Assembly: GCA_012842575.1 (NCBI GenBank)
Contig: DUSP01000163.1
Span: forward strand, 1-35,512
From: Clostridia bacterium
GTDB lineage: Bacteria > Bacillota > Sulfobacillia > DUSP01
Length of the DNA stretch: 35,512 nucleotides
Direction of reading: 5' to 3'
Shown here one piece after another: positions 22,878-32,300 of this stretch. The notes under the pieces were generated by a model. It had not been told where the DNA came from and did no database searches. It saw nothing but the letters and a program-made list of their open reading frames with translations. The position numbers and the translations under genes were made by a program. Positions within the stretch are counted from its first letter, which is position 1, and each line of letters starts with the position of its first letter.

Positions 22878-24608
22878 TCAGTGCTTTTCGATCCACGCAT
22901 ATTTAAAGCCCCAGTTTTGTTGTATGTCGTGCATTACATCCTTCACGTAGTCGCGTTGCTGCCAGATTTGCACGTAGAAGTAAACCGGAGCTATGGGCAT
23001 CTCTTCCATAAATATCTTTTCGGCGTCGTGCAATGCCTGCATTCGGACGGCCTGGTCATTGGTGGTCTTGGCCTTGTTGATCAGCTCGTCAAACTGCTTG
23101 TTCTTCCACTTCGGGTTATTCTGCTGACTGTTCGACAGGAACATGTCAAGGAAGGTCATGGGGTCTATGTAGTCGCCGATCCAGCCATCGCGGGCGATGT
23201 CGTAGTCGCCTTGGACCCGTGTCTTGAGGAATACCTGCCACTCCTGTCCGCCGAGCTCCACCTCTATTCCGAGGTTCTGCTTCCACATTTGCTGGATGGC
23301 CTGCATGATATCCTTGTGGGCGCCCTCGGTGTTGTAAAGGAGGGTGAGCTTGGGGAAGTTCTTTCCATCAGGGTAGCCCGCTTCGGCCAGCAACTTCTTG
23401 GCGGTTTCTATATCCGCGTCTTTGAAGAGATCGCCTGCTTCTTCCCTGAAGTCCTTGCCGGTAGCCGGGTTATAAATCCCTGGCGGAACAAAAGCCGTGG
23501 CGGGGAGCTGGCCGCCCTTGAGTACGTTTTCGACGAGGGATTTACGGTCGATGGCCAAAGAAAGTGCCCGCCGAACGCGCGGATCATCCAAGGGTTTACG
23601 CGTGCAATTGAAGTCGATGTAGTAAGTGGCGAGGAACGGCATCCGTTTGGCTTCGCCGCTTTCGAGCAGTCTCGGGGTGTCTGGTAGCGGCACCAAGCCG
23701 GAGTCGGACATATCGAATTCCCCGTTTTCATAAGCCGTGAGCGAAGTGGCGGGGTCACTGATCTGGACGATCTTGATTTTTTCGAGCTTCACCTTGTCTT
23801 TGTCCCAGTACGTATCGTTCTTGACTAAGGTGAGGTCACTCTTGTGGTTCCATTCCGTAAGTTTAAAGGGACCGTTGGTCACGATTGTACTCGGGTCTGC
23901 GGCCCAAGTGTCGGGGTTAGCCTCTACCGCCCTCCTGTTGACCGGCATGAAGGTGAAGAAGGCCATCAAGTCGAGAAAGTACGGAGCGGGAGCGATGAGC
24001 CTGACCTTGAGGGTTTTCGGGTCAGTGGCCTTTACGGCTACTTGGTCAAGCAGACCCTCTAACTCCTTCACCGCAGCCTCGTATTTCTCAGGTTCCTTTT
24101 CTTTGTCGGGTAACGCAAAGGTATTGGCCGCTTCTGCTCCTTCGATCATCCAAAGGAGATATGCGTAATCCGATGCGGTGCGCGGGTCAAGAACGCGCTT
24201 CCAAGCGAACTCAAAGTCTTCGGCGGTTACCGGATCTCCGTTGGTCCAAGTCACTCCGTCGCGTAGGTAAAAGGTGTATTCTTTGCCGTCTTCAGAGACC
24301 TCCCAGCGTTCGGCGATGGCCGGCTCGACGCCGCCTTCACCCAGTTTCCGCTGCATGAGGCCTTCGAATATCTGATAGATCACGGTGGAACTCGAGCTGT
24401 CCGTGCAAAGCGCGGGATCAAGAGTGGGTGGTTCGGATCCTAAGTTAAAGACGAGCTCTTGTTTTTCGGCGTACGGGCTTTCAGGAGCCGCTTCTTCTTT
24501 TGTGGTCTCTTCTTTGGGTTTTTCTTTTGCGCCGCCACATCCCACCACGGCAACGCTTGCTGCTACTACCACGATGAGCAAGAGCGACATAAGCCGTCTC
24601 TTGAACAT
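22878..24608 (-). CDS. oppA: Peptide ABC transporter substrate-binding lipoprotein (OppA/SBP_bac_5)
   Basis: This 576-aa extracellular binding lipoprotein determines the peptide specificity. The start is a basic-hydrophobic signal (FKRRLMSLLLIVVVAASVAV) with lipobox VVGC and a charged linker. Family motifs include LVFNLGSEPPTLDPAL, EGLMQRKLGEGGVEPAIAER with WEVSEDGKEYTFYLRDGVTW, GDPVTAEDFEFAWKRVLDP, and the SBP_bac_5 region NGPFKLTEWNH with DDPRVRRALSLAIDR. Length fits the oligopeptide class. It is the first gene of the operon oppA-oppB-oppC-oppD. The ATG follows a G-rich GGGGGGTATAGAG. The ligand could be peptides or nickel-like complexes; peptides are most likely given the full OppBCDF set. 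Confidence 0.93.
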   Translation of the reverse strand: MFKRRLMSLLLIVVVAASVAVVGCGGAKEKPKEETTKEEAAPESPYAEKQELVFNLGSEPPTLDPALCTDSSSSTVIYQIFEGLMQRKLGEGGVEPAIAERWEVSEDGKEYTFYLRDGVTWTNGDPVTAEDFEFAWKRVLDPRTASDYAYLLWMIEGAEAANTFALPDKEKEPEKYEAAVKELEGLLDQVAVKATDPKTLKVRLIAPAPYFLDLMAFFTFMPVNRRAVEANPDTWAADPSTIVTNGPFKLTEWNHKSDLTLVKNDTYWDKDKVKLEKIKIVQISDPATSLTAYENGEFDMSDSGLVPLPDTPRLLESGEAKRMPFLATYYIDFNCTRKPLDDPRVRRALSLAIDRKSLVENVLKGGQLPATAFVPPGIYNPATGKDFREEAGDLFKDADIETAKKLLAEAGYPDGKNFPKLTLLYNTEGAHKDIMQAIQQMWKQNLGIEVELGGQEWQVFLKTRVQGDYDIARDGWIGDYIDPMTFLDMFLSNSQQNNPKWKNKQFDELINKAKTTNDQAVRMQALHDAEKIFMEEMPIAPVYFYVQIWQQRDYVKDVMHDIQQNWGFKYAWIEKH

Positions 24609-25230
24609 TCTCTATACCCCCCGTGTTTTCTTTGTTTACCTTTGGGCCTTTGGCTTATAGGTATCCGGCCGAGCCGCTAACCTACCGAATGAGGTTCTTC
24701 TGTTCGCTGCCCTCCAACTCAAGACCGAAACCCCACGAACACCATGCACACGCAGGTTTTCCTGGGCACGAAGGTGTCCTCCGGAGGATGTATATCACCC
24801 CCCCAAAAACAAAAACCGTACGATCCAATGCGCCGGTCCCGTTCTGCCGAGGTACCACCAATGAATGTCGACTACCGTGATTCCCGTTGTGACAGTTAAA
24901 AAGTCAATTCGATGCCACGACGGAAATTCCCTTTTTGCTGTGATGTTTCTTCCGCGCCAAACAATGGAGATTTTACCTGTCCCTTACGGTGAACATGGTT
25001 TCACGCGCGGTTCCCTGACCGAATACAGTGATCTGGGCGCTAGCAGAGGCAGAAGTGCACGGGCAAGAGGCAGGGGCAAGGGGTAGGTAAGAGGCGCCGG
25101 CGAAAGATTCGGGCGAGGGGCGCAGGCAGAGGGTCGGACAAGAGGCGCAGGCAACCGGTCGGGCAAGAGACACGGCAAACGAGAACCAAAGAACAAGAAG
25201 AGGCGGTCGAGAAAGGACGGTGAACCGCAA
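24609..25230. other. Divergent intergenic region between oppA and the phosphosulfolactate synthase gene
   Basis: About 620 bp that must hold divergent promoters. I could not pick a convincing pair. The half next to oppA is ordinary; the half next to the synthase gene is purine-rich and degenerate-repetitive (next entry). The minus-strand ORFs 24973-25449 and 24984-25268 arise from that low-complexity stretch. Confidence 0.4.
25058..25210. repeat. Degenerate purine-rich repeats, about 25-27 nt period
   Basis: Variants of GGGCAAGAGGCGCAGGCA recur several times on the plus strand with units about 25-27 nt apart (GGCGC(A/C)GGC near 25092, 25119, 25144), ending 20 nt before the synthase start. 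The run is G/A-dominated on one strand and lies in the expected 5' untranslated region. Confidence 0.65.
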
Positions 25231-26154
25231 ATGGACGGTAACTTCCGGAACGATGAGCGTGAATTCAAACAATGGGGTGTAATATCTCATCCGATTCCGG
25301 GTCGTTCGGGGAAGCCTCGGAGTAAAGGCATCACCATGGTGATGGACAAAGGGTTGGGTTTGGGCGAGACCAGGGATATCCTCGAGGTGGCCCACCCTTA
25401 TGTCGATCTCTGGAAAATGGGGTTCGGCACGTCCATGCTTTACCCACACCGTTTCTTAAGGGAAAAGATTGCCGTCGTTTCGTCATACGATGTCTACATT
25501 TACTTTGGTGGAACGCTGCTCGAGATAGCCTACTACCAGAGGAAGCTCGTGGATTTCCTGACGATGGCGAAAGACCTTGGCATCTGCGTGGTTGAGGTTT
25601 CGGACGGCACTTTGGATATATCGGAAGATGAACGCGGGCGTATCATCGACACCGCGATATCCAAAGGTTTTTTTGTTCTGACGGAGGCCGGGAAGAAGAA
25701 CCCCATTCGGCCTATCACCGCTGGCGAAGTGCTGGCGAGGACAAAGGCGGACTTGGGACGCGGTGCTTGGAAGGTCATCTTGGAAGGGAGGGATTCGGGT
25801 AGAGGAATAGGGATATATGACGTTGAGGGGAACCTTAAAGAGGCGCTTCTCGAAGAGGTCATCGTCGGCCTGACAAAAGAAGGCCTGATGTGGGACCTGA
25901 TTTTTGAGGCCCCCCAACCTCATCAGCAAAGAGAACTGTTGCTCAGACTCGGCCTTAATGTGAACTTGGGGAACGTCAACCCGCGTGACGTAATAACCTT
26001 AGAAGCCATGAGGGTCGGACTGAGGAGTGACACCTTTCGACTGGTCTTAAACACCCGGGATGAGAGGCAGCCTGCTTTAAGCACGAGCATGGAGAGATCC
26101 GGGGAAGGCGGGAAAAGGGAGAGGAAAGAGGGGTCTGTATGCGTCGTCCGTTAG
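25231..26154 (+). CDS. comA: Phosphosulfolactate synthase (ComA family)
   Basis: This 307-aa TIM-barrel enzyme of the ComA family (PF02679) is predicted to add sulfite to phosphoenolpyruvate, giving (2R)-phospho-3-sulfolactate. The product leads to coenzyme M in methanogens, and probably to sulfolactate in spore-forming Bacillus (the YitD relative). Diagnostic stretches are KGITMVMDKGLGLGETRDIL, VDLWKMGFGTSMLYP, VYIYFGGTLLEIAYYQ, CVVEVSDGTLDISEDERGRI, KVILEGRDSGRGIGIYD and LIFEAPQPHQQRELL then NVNLGNVNPRDVI. The C-terminal 30 residues after TFRLVL are variable and charged. The ribosome binding site (AAAGGACGGTGA) is moderate. A 34-aa membrane peptide gene overlaps its 3' end and a YeiH-type exporter follows, so the three probably form one operon concerned with sulfite or sulfonate. 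Confidence 0.9.
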   Translation: MDGNFRNDEREFKQWGVISHPIPGRSGKPRSKGITMVMDKGLGLGETRDILEVAHPYVDLWKMGFGTSMLYPHRFLREKIAVVSSYDVYIYFGGTLLEIAYYQRKLVDFLTMAKDLGICVVEVSDGTLDISEDERGRIIDTAISKGFFVLTEAGKKNPIRPITAGEVLARTKADLGRGAWKVILEGRDSGRGIGIYDVEGNLKEALLEEVIVGLTKEGLMWDLIFEAPQPHQQRELLLRLGLNVNLGNVNPRDVITLEAMRVGLRSDTFRLVLNTRDERQPALSTSMERSGEGGKRERKEGSVCVVR

Positions 26155-26243
26155 TATTGTCCATGGACTGGCTCGCCGTGATGATTGCAGGTTTCAGCGT
26201 TTTGGCCGTTGGGTTCGGGCTGCTAAAAAAGGTGCCCTGGTAG
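26139..26243 (+). CDS. 34-aa single-TM peptide between comA and the YeiH-type exporter
   Basis: This ORF is too short for the track. ATG at 26139 follows AAAGAGGGG and overlaps the comA stop by 16 bp, suggesting coupling. The peptide is MRRPLVLS, a single helix (WLAVMIAGFSVLAVGFGLL), then KKVPW and a stop. The exporter GTG lies 30 nt further. Basic ends on both sides of one helix suit a small membrane subunit or regulator. An accessory role for the exporter is inferred from position alone; I do not recognise a family. Confidence 0.6.
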   Translation: MRRPLVLSMDWLAVMIAGFSVLAVGFGLLKKVPW

Positions 26244-26273
26244 AGTGGGGCCGCGGTCAGGGAGGATCATGAG

Positions 26274-27323
26274 GTGCAAGTCGGAGAAAGAGCGATACAA
26301 GCCAAATGGTACGCTGTTCCGGAAGTGCTGAGAAGAGGGATCCAGTATATTCCGGGGCTGTTCCTGCTGCTCATAGTGGGCTACACGGGAAAGGTAATAG
26401 CCTCCTACGTTCCGCATACAGAGTACGTGATATTCGCCATTGCCGTGGGAATGCTCATTTCCAACACGCTGACGATACCGTCGGTTTTCTGGCCGGGCAT
26501 TCGGACATACGAGCTGTGGCTCAAATCGGGGATCGTGTTAATGGGAGTCCGTTTTATGATCTCCCAAGTCGTGGAGGTCGGTTCCGTCGGCCTGGTGTTG
26601 GTGGCAGCCGAGATCCTGGTGGCGTTCCTGACAGCCTCCTGGCTAGGAAGGTATTTTCAATTGAAGGAGCGCCTCTCGACCCTCATTGGGGTGGGGGTGG
26701 CCATATGTGGCGTGTCTGCCATAATAGGCACAATGGGGGCCATCGAGGCCGACGATGATGATGCCAGCTACGCCATAGCAACCGTGCTGATCTTTGGGGC
26801 CGTCATGGTCTTTTTGTTTCCGCTGCTCGGAAGGCTCATGGCCATGAGCGACCGGGCTTTCGGTCTGTGGGCGGGGCTCTGCGTGGATAACACTGCAGAA
26901 ACCATCGCGACGGGTTTTGCTTTTTCGGAAGGCGCAGGCCGTATCGCCACGATAGTGAAGCTCTCGCGAAACGCCCTGATGGGGCTTGTAATTCTGCTGC
27001 TTGCCATATGGTACGCTAGACGCGAAATGGCCCAGCACGTCGGAAGCAAAGGGCGTTTTCTTTGGGATCGTTTTCCCAAGTTCGTCCTGGGTTTTCTGTG
27101 CTTAAGTATCCTTGGGAGTGTTGGGGCGTTCTCGGAGGCCCAGGTATCCGCCCTCGCGAATTTGAGTAAGTGGGCTTTCCTTCTCACCTTTGCCGGAGTG
27201 GGCCTTTCCCTCCAGATATCGAAGATGAAGGCGGGACTCAAGCCGTTCCTAGTCGGGTTGAGCGTGGAAACCTGCGTTGCGGTCGTAAGCCTTTTCATGA
27301 TACGGCTGGTATGCCCGTGGTGA
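26274..27323 (+). CDS. yeiH: YeiH-family putative sulfate/sulfite exporter
   Basis: This 349-aa inner-membrane protein has about 10-11 hydrophobic helices and belongs to the PF03601 (conserved hypothetical 698, YeiH) family, annotated as putative sulfate exporters. Motifs include IPGLFLLLIVGYTGKV, PSVFWPGIRTYELWLKSGIV then LMGVRF, GVGVAICGVSAIIGTMGAIE and GLWAGLCVDNTAETIATGFA with FSEGAGRIATIVKLSRN. GTG at 26274 lies 8 nt behind GGGAGG and beats the out-of-frame ATG at 26269. Placed after a sulfite-using synthase, it may export sulfite, sulfate or a sulfonate; the direction and substrate are family-level predictions. A strong hairpin follows the gene. Confidence 0.88.
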   Translation: MQVGERAIQAKWYAVPEVLRRGIQYIPGLFLLLIVGYTGKVIASYVPHTEYVIFAIAVGMLISNTLTIPSVFWPGIRTYELWLKSGIVLMGVRFMISQVVEVGSVGLVLVAAEILVAFLTASWLGRYFQLKERLSTLIGVGVAICGVSAIIGTMGAIEADDDDASYAIATVLIFGAVMVFLFPLLGRLMAMSDRAFGLWAGLCVDNTAETIATGFAFSEGAGRIATIVKLSRNALMGLVILLLAIWYARREMAQHVGSKGRFLWDRFPKFVLGFLCLSILGSVGAFSEAQVSALANLSKWAFLLTFAGVGLSLQISKMKAGLKPFLVGLSVETCVAVVSLFMIRLVCPW

Positions 27324-27343
27324 CGAAATAGCGACCGAAGTAA

Positions 27344-27363
27344 TGGGGGGCTTCGGCCCCCCA
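27344..27363. terminator. GC hairpin with TTCG loop after the exporter gene
   Basis: TGGGGGGC-TTCG-GCCCCCCA is a perfect 8-bp stem with a stable tetraloop, 20 bp after the exporter stop and 55 bp from the end of the convergent bactofilin gene. It could terminate from both sides; there is no T tract on the plus strand. Confidence 0.75.
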
Positions 27364-27418
27364 AATCATAAATCATTATGCAAAACTAGGTCACTATCGG
27401 AGGCCGTGGGGCGTGGCC

Positions 27419-28033
27419 TCAAAAGCTTACAATAAACGACTGCTGCTTTGGCTGGATGGGTCGGAAGACCGGCCCCCGCACTCCCTCAGGCCTGGCTGAC
27501 CGTTCTGCTGACCGTTCTATAGTCGTCTCTACGGCGGTTTGTCTGTCGCCTTGGGACTGGCGCGTCTGCTGAGCCACCGATATGTCGGGGGCGTCGCTTT
27601 TGACCTCGGCACGAGTAACCGCAGGAATGATATCGATCTGGCGAGCCTTCATCAGGACTGCCGCACACGCGTTCGGGTCGGCCAGCGCGGGCGCTTCTCG
27701 AACCAGCCCACTGCCGGTCGGCATTATTGCCCCACCCCTGCGAATGACTTGGCGATGACAGATGGCTTTACCATAAAGTCTCCCTGTCGGATAGAGCACT
27801 AACTTGTCGGCCCGAACGTCGCCATGCACCCGACCCGCTATTTCAATGAAATCTGCCGCTATATTACTGATGCAGTTCGCTTCTTCGCAAATCACGACTT
27901 TTCCCTTGACACATAAGTTTCCTTTTACAATACCGTGAACCTCAACCAACCCCTGGGATATAAGGTCACCCTGAATTTCAACATCAGGCCCCACTACGGT
28001 TCGTTGATAATGTAGCCCGCGTCGAGTTAACAT
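27419..28033 (-). CDS. Bactofilin-family polymer-forming protein
   Basis: This predicted cytoskeletal filament protein belongs to the bactofilin family (PF04519, DUF583), which assembles without nucleotide into membrane-associated polymers. The core is a beta-helix of short rungs: VVGPDVEIQGDLISQGLVEV, HGIVKGNLCVKGKVVICEEA, ADFIEIAGRVHGDVRADKLV and YPTGRLYGKAICHRQVIRRG. The C-terminal 100 residues are polar and probably disordered. The ORF track starts at 28105, inside the upstream actin gene. The ATG at 28033 with GGAG 10 nt before it is preferred (204 aa). It is 38 nt downstream of the ParM-like gene and almost certainly co-transcribed. Confidence 0.85.
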   Translation of the reverse strand: MLTRRGLHYQRTVVGPDVEIQGDLISQGLVEVHGIVKGNLCVKGKVVICEEANCISNIAADFIEIAGRVHGDVRADKLVLYPTGRLYGKAICHRQVIRRGGAIMPTGSGLVREAPALADPNACAAVLMKARQIDIIPAVTRAEVKSDAPDISVAQQTRQSQGDRQTAVETTIERSAERSARPEGVRGPVFRPIQPKQQSFIVSF

Positions 28034-28071
28034 CGATCCAACACTCCATTGACAGAAGGCAAGGTCGCTTC

Positions 28072-29070
28072 TCAAATCTCGGTTTGCCGCTGCCGTTTTC
28101 CCCAAGCCCAGAAACCTCTGCAGTTCGCCGTAATCGGGTCATCAGCAAGCTTACCCTGAGGAACATGTGGCAGCAGGTAAGGACTCAATGATTGACCGCC
28201 ACCGCCGCTTAGATAGAGCCGGTCGAACTCCTGGATCCGCCATACGGACATCAATTCGACAAGAACCTTGGTCGCCAACCGCTCGAAAGCCCCGTTACAT
28301 ATCGGTGTTATATCGACCTCCTCTCCCGAAACCGTCACCTTCCCTTTGATGACAGCGCCATCAAGGGTGTAAGGCTCACGTTCCAACCCGTACTCCCGGA
28401 ATAGACGGCTGGCAATATCGACATAGGCGTCGGCAAGTCCCACCTTGATTGTCGTGCTTCGACCAGGGACGAACTCGCCGTCTTCGATAGCTGCCAAATC
28501 TGTAGTTACGTATCCGATATCTATCACGCCTGTACGACCTTCAAGATGCTCGGCTGCCGGCTCAGAACCGCTAAGTGTTTGACTCCAGTACGTGCCCAAC
28601 GGTTGAGGTACCACCTCAACAGAGCTTATGTCCACCTCTGCGTCCCGTGCCGTTCCGTTCTGATAAACCCCAATCCGGTGGATCCCTTTCACTTGGTCTA
28701 CCATGTACTTGGCCAGATGCATACGCCCCGGCGGCAGTCCTGTCACCACCTCAAACTTGTTCTGGGACCGGTCGCAGAATAGAGCTACCGCCGAAAGGGA
28801 GAGGACCCTCATATGAGTGCCTTCTGACCGAGTCGTAGACAAGGCGCGAAATGCCAGATTCGAGTGCCGTATGGCTGACTTGCCCACAAAGAAAACCCGA
28901 TCGTCAATTCTGACTCGTAGGTTCCCCAACGGATCTGTTTGCTGTATGGTCGAATAGTAGATTTGTTTTTCGCTGGCATCCCCGACCACACTGGGAAACA
29001 CATAGCCGTTTTCACCATTAGTTGCCTTTACAAAACCGTACCCGATGTCTAGGCCCAGCAGCTGTGCCAC
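28072..29070 (-). CDS. ParM/StbA-like actin-family ATPase
   Basis: This 332-aa protein has the actin-like ATPase fold of the ParM/Alp group. The first phosphate-binding loop is LLGLDIGYGFVKATNG. The second domain starts with TGVIDIGYVTTDLAAIEDGE, matching phosphate loop 2. LYLSGGGGQSLSPYL near the C-terminus is the adenosine-binding motif. The ORF track begins at 29103, but GGGGGGAA followed by GTG at 29070 gives the natural start. Relatives on plasmids segregate DNA together with an adaptor such as ParR; no adaptor gene is seen here. The bactofilin gene follows after 38 nt. Whether the locus is chromosomal, and whether it moves DNA or shapes the cell or spore, cannot be told from sequence. 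Confidence 0.85.
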   Translation of the reverse strand: MAQLLGLDIGYGFVKATNGENGYVFPSVVGDASEKQIYYSTIQQTDPLGNLRVRIDDRVFFVGKSAIRHSNLAFRALSTTRSEGTHMRVLSLSAVALFCDRSQNKFEVVTGLPPGRMHLAKYMVDQVKGIHRIGVYQNGTARDAEVDISSVEVVPQPLGTYWSQTLSGSEPAAEHLEGRTGVIDIGYVTTDLAAIEDGEFVPGRSTTIKVGLADAYVDIASRLFREYGLEREPYTLDGAVIKGKVTVSGEEVDITPICNGAFERLATKVLVELMSVWRIQEFDRLYLSGGGGQSLSPYLLPHVPQGKLADDPITANCRGFWAWGKRQRQTEI

Positions 29071-29242
29071 TCCACATTCCCCCCGCGTAAGGAATTCCAT
29101 CAAACCGTTATGTGTAGTACGACGATGCCATCATGCTTATGGGTGATCGGTAGCTCTTTTTCCGTTTGATATCAAGGCTTCTTGACTAACTAATCGTAGT
29201 CATCTTCTTACCCAGAATGTATAGTTTTCACTTCAAAAGACA

Positions 29243-29258
29243 TCACCCGAATGGGTGA
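29243..29258 (-). promoter_or_regulatory. Small palindrome upstream of the actin-bactofilin operon
   Basis: TCACCC-GAAT-GGGTGA lies about 175 bp upstream of the actin gene, between it and the convergently placed terminator of the large regulator gene. It could be an operator or part of a leader hairpin. No confident promoter was found in 29071-29343. Confidence 0.3.
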
Positions 29259-29279
29259 GAGGATGCTTTGTTATAAAAT

Positions 29280-29318
29280 CGAGAATGCATCTCCATCTTA
29301 GACGGAGATGCATTCTCG
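29280..29318 (-). terminator. Strong 15-bp hairpin terminator of the large regulator gene
   Basis: CGAGAATGCATCTCC pairs perfectly with GGAGATGCATTCTCG around a 9-nt loop. In the minus direction it follows the regulator stop by 25 bp and is followed by ATTTTAT, a reasonable intrinsic terminator. Confidence 0.85.
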
Positions 29319-29343
29319 TCACTTATGGTAACTTTTGTTTCTT

Positions 29344-32300
29344 TCAGAGTATCCCTAATTCCTTAGCCCTGGCTATGACTTGGACTCTTCTGTTCGCCTG
29401 AAGCTTGCCATATATGTTCTTCACGTGGGTCTTGGCGGTATTAACGGTCATGCCTAGGCTTTCGGCGATTTCCCCATTTGACAGTCCTGCAGCAATCAGC
29501 CTGAGCACCTGAGCTTCCCTCTCGGTAAGCGGCTCAACCAAAGGTGGGCGAGTTCCGTTGTTTGTACTGGCAGAGCCCTTCTCCAAAAACGTCTTCAGCG
29601 TTTTCGCATAAACCATTTCGCTTAACAGGAACTTCAGAACCTCGATGCGGGATTGCGTGAACGCCCCTGTCATCAGGCTGTTCTCCAAATACAGAACCCC
29701 AACGAATATACGGCTAAAAAGCACCGGCAGACACATGAAGGACTTTGCGGGATCTCGCGCAATGTGCGGGTCTTTTGCAAATATCCCCGCCTCTCTCCCG
29801 TCGTTCACTACCACTGGTTCAAGGGTTCGGAAGGCGTACCGGACCATCGCCCTGGACAAATTCGCGCTTTTCTCTAAAGACACAGGAGTGATGACCGTTG
29901 CCGGGTGCTTCCCACCTTCCTTTGCGGCTTCGACGAAGAGCTCCCCGTCCCTCTCAAGTATCAGGTACCCCTTGTCGGCGCCCGCATTTTCAACGGCAAT
30001 GTCAAGCAACCCTTCAACCATCCTATCCGGGTCAGGTTCATTATGGAGGGTTTGTACGGCTTTTCGTATGGCACTCACATCCGGTTCCCCGGGTGTGCCG
30101 CTGGCACTTGTTTTAGTTGCCTTCAAGATGTCGCCCAGCATTGCCCTTAGGTCGGGGTCTTCTTTTGCCTCTATTATCTCGGCTAACAGATCAGGATATC
30201 GCTCCTTTAGCTCTTGCGCTTTTCTTCCAGCACCCCATTCACGGTAACCCTTATAGGCGTTCTCCAGGTACATTCCGGCAATTCTATTGCATCCGGTTGC
30301 AAGATAGTACCTGGCGGTCAATTCACTGGCAATGGCTTCGTTCTGTATGTAGCCGTTCTCGTGGGCGGATTGGATGGATTGCTCATACAGGGAGATGGCC
30401 TCCCGTCCCCTCCCACAAAGACGCGCCATTTCGGCGGCGACCAGTAGGTATTTGTGCAGGAAGTTTGCGGCGCAGGAATCCGACCATTTCTTCATCTGCC
30501 GCTGGTTCTTCTTGAGGACTTTCCAGTATCTTTTCCTGTCGTTTGAAGGCAGACTTTCATATATGGCCGTTATCGTAAGAGAGAAGTAGAAGACGTATTC
30601 CGCCGAAATCAAAAACCCCATGATCGCATCGGCCAAGCCTTGGAGTCTTTCTGCCGTACACAGTGCTTTCTGGTAATCGCCACGTAGGTAGTACGACTGC
30701 ATTCTCAAAAAATAGCAGGTCGCCAGCGCCGCTCTATCGCCTGCAGCCAATTGCACTAATCTGTTTTGTTCAAAGGCGTCTTCACTGGGCGCAGTCGATT
30801 CTCCTGCCTGTCGCATCAAGCTGGAAACAAAATGTTGATAGAGGGCGGCGTTCGTTGCCAGGTTCTCGTGTTTCATTTTTTTAGCCCAACTGTCGCCTTT
30901 TTTAGCCTCCTCGAAGATTTCGTCAAGGCGAACGCCCATAAGGTACTTATTCTCGAAAATGACACCGAGTGAATAGCCGACGGTGAGCACGTCTCCGGCT
31001 TCAAGCCCGCAGCGGACAGCTTCGTTCAAGTATTCAAGCCCGGCTTTACCGTGCTGAGTCCAGTGGGATATTATGGCGCCAACCGTGAAGTACACGATGC
31101 ATTTGGAGGAGTTTTTGTCGTACCTTTCGGCAAGCTTTATGCTTACCTTTGCCAGCTCGTGTCCTGCGGCATAGTCTCCAAGTACGCTCCCCGCGATGAT
31201 GCTGTACCCGATGTATCCAATGCAAGCCATTTCGCTGTTTCCGTATTTGATGGCATGGTTACCTGCCTTCAGGATGACGAATCCATAAAGCCCGGGATTA
31301 CTGAAGCTTGTGACGCACGCAAGTCTAATGAATAGCTCTGCAACCTTCCTTTGCACCGGGTCTTCCATTTCCGGCAGGTGTATCAGGTCCTCGATTTTCC
31401 TGTTGCGCATGAGCCATTTGTACACTAGTAACTCCCTGACGTAATCGAGTTTGCTGGGATGAGCGGGTAGTCTGACTCCGAGTCTCTGCAATGCATCTAT
31501 GCCGATGCGGGCGGCCCCGGCATAATCCCCCATTCCGGCATGCAATATCACTTTTAAGCCGTATACGCTTGCCCTCTCAAGTTCCGTTCGCGTTCGGCGT
31601 ATTATCGTGTCAAACAACGATTCCGCTGTCTCGGTGTTGGCTGACATGTATTCACACTGAGCGCGTTCCAGATGCAGGTCGTGGCTCAATTCGTAGCAGG
31701 TGTCCCATGAATTGTCCGGAAGAAGATCCATACCGGCCCTTAGATAACCTAATGCGGAACCGTAAGCGGCAGAGGCTTTGGCCTTGCGTCCTGCCGCCAG
31801 ATTATATTCAGCCAGCTTTAGCCTCTCGGCCGGGTCATCAACCAGATCGAGACCGCGGTTTAAGTGGTCCATGATGGAGAGTATTCTTTCATCCAGCTCG
31901 TCCTGACTGGTATTCTGCAAGATCAGACAGCCAATCCTCAGATGCACGCTCCTTCTCTCCCTCTCCGGGATCAGGGAATAGGCCGCTTGCTGGACCCGAT
32001 CATGCGAGAACTCATTGAGATCCGCTGCACCGCCGTGGTATGACGTGGGCTGGGCTTCCCTGGCGTCACCCGCAGGCAAAACGAGTCCTGCCAAGATAGC
32101 CGGCAGAAGGCAAGAAGCCGCTTCAGCTGGGGGGTTCTCGCAAACAGTCGATAGTGTTTTCAGGTCGAATGTATTTCCGAGGCAGGCGGCCAACCTCAGT
32201 ACATCGCGCGTCTCTTTCGGGAGTTTCTCGAGTTTGCCGAGTATGAAATCGACAATGTCATCTGCCATCCGAAGCTTTTGGATGGCAGCCATGTCCCACT

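Noticed and set aside
24973-25449. 158-aa minus-strand ORF antisense to the comA start
   Set aside because: It is produced by the purine-rich repeat array and overlaps the well-supported comA gene; leucine/proline/serine-rich low complexity.
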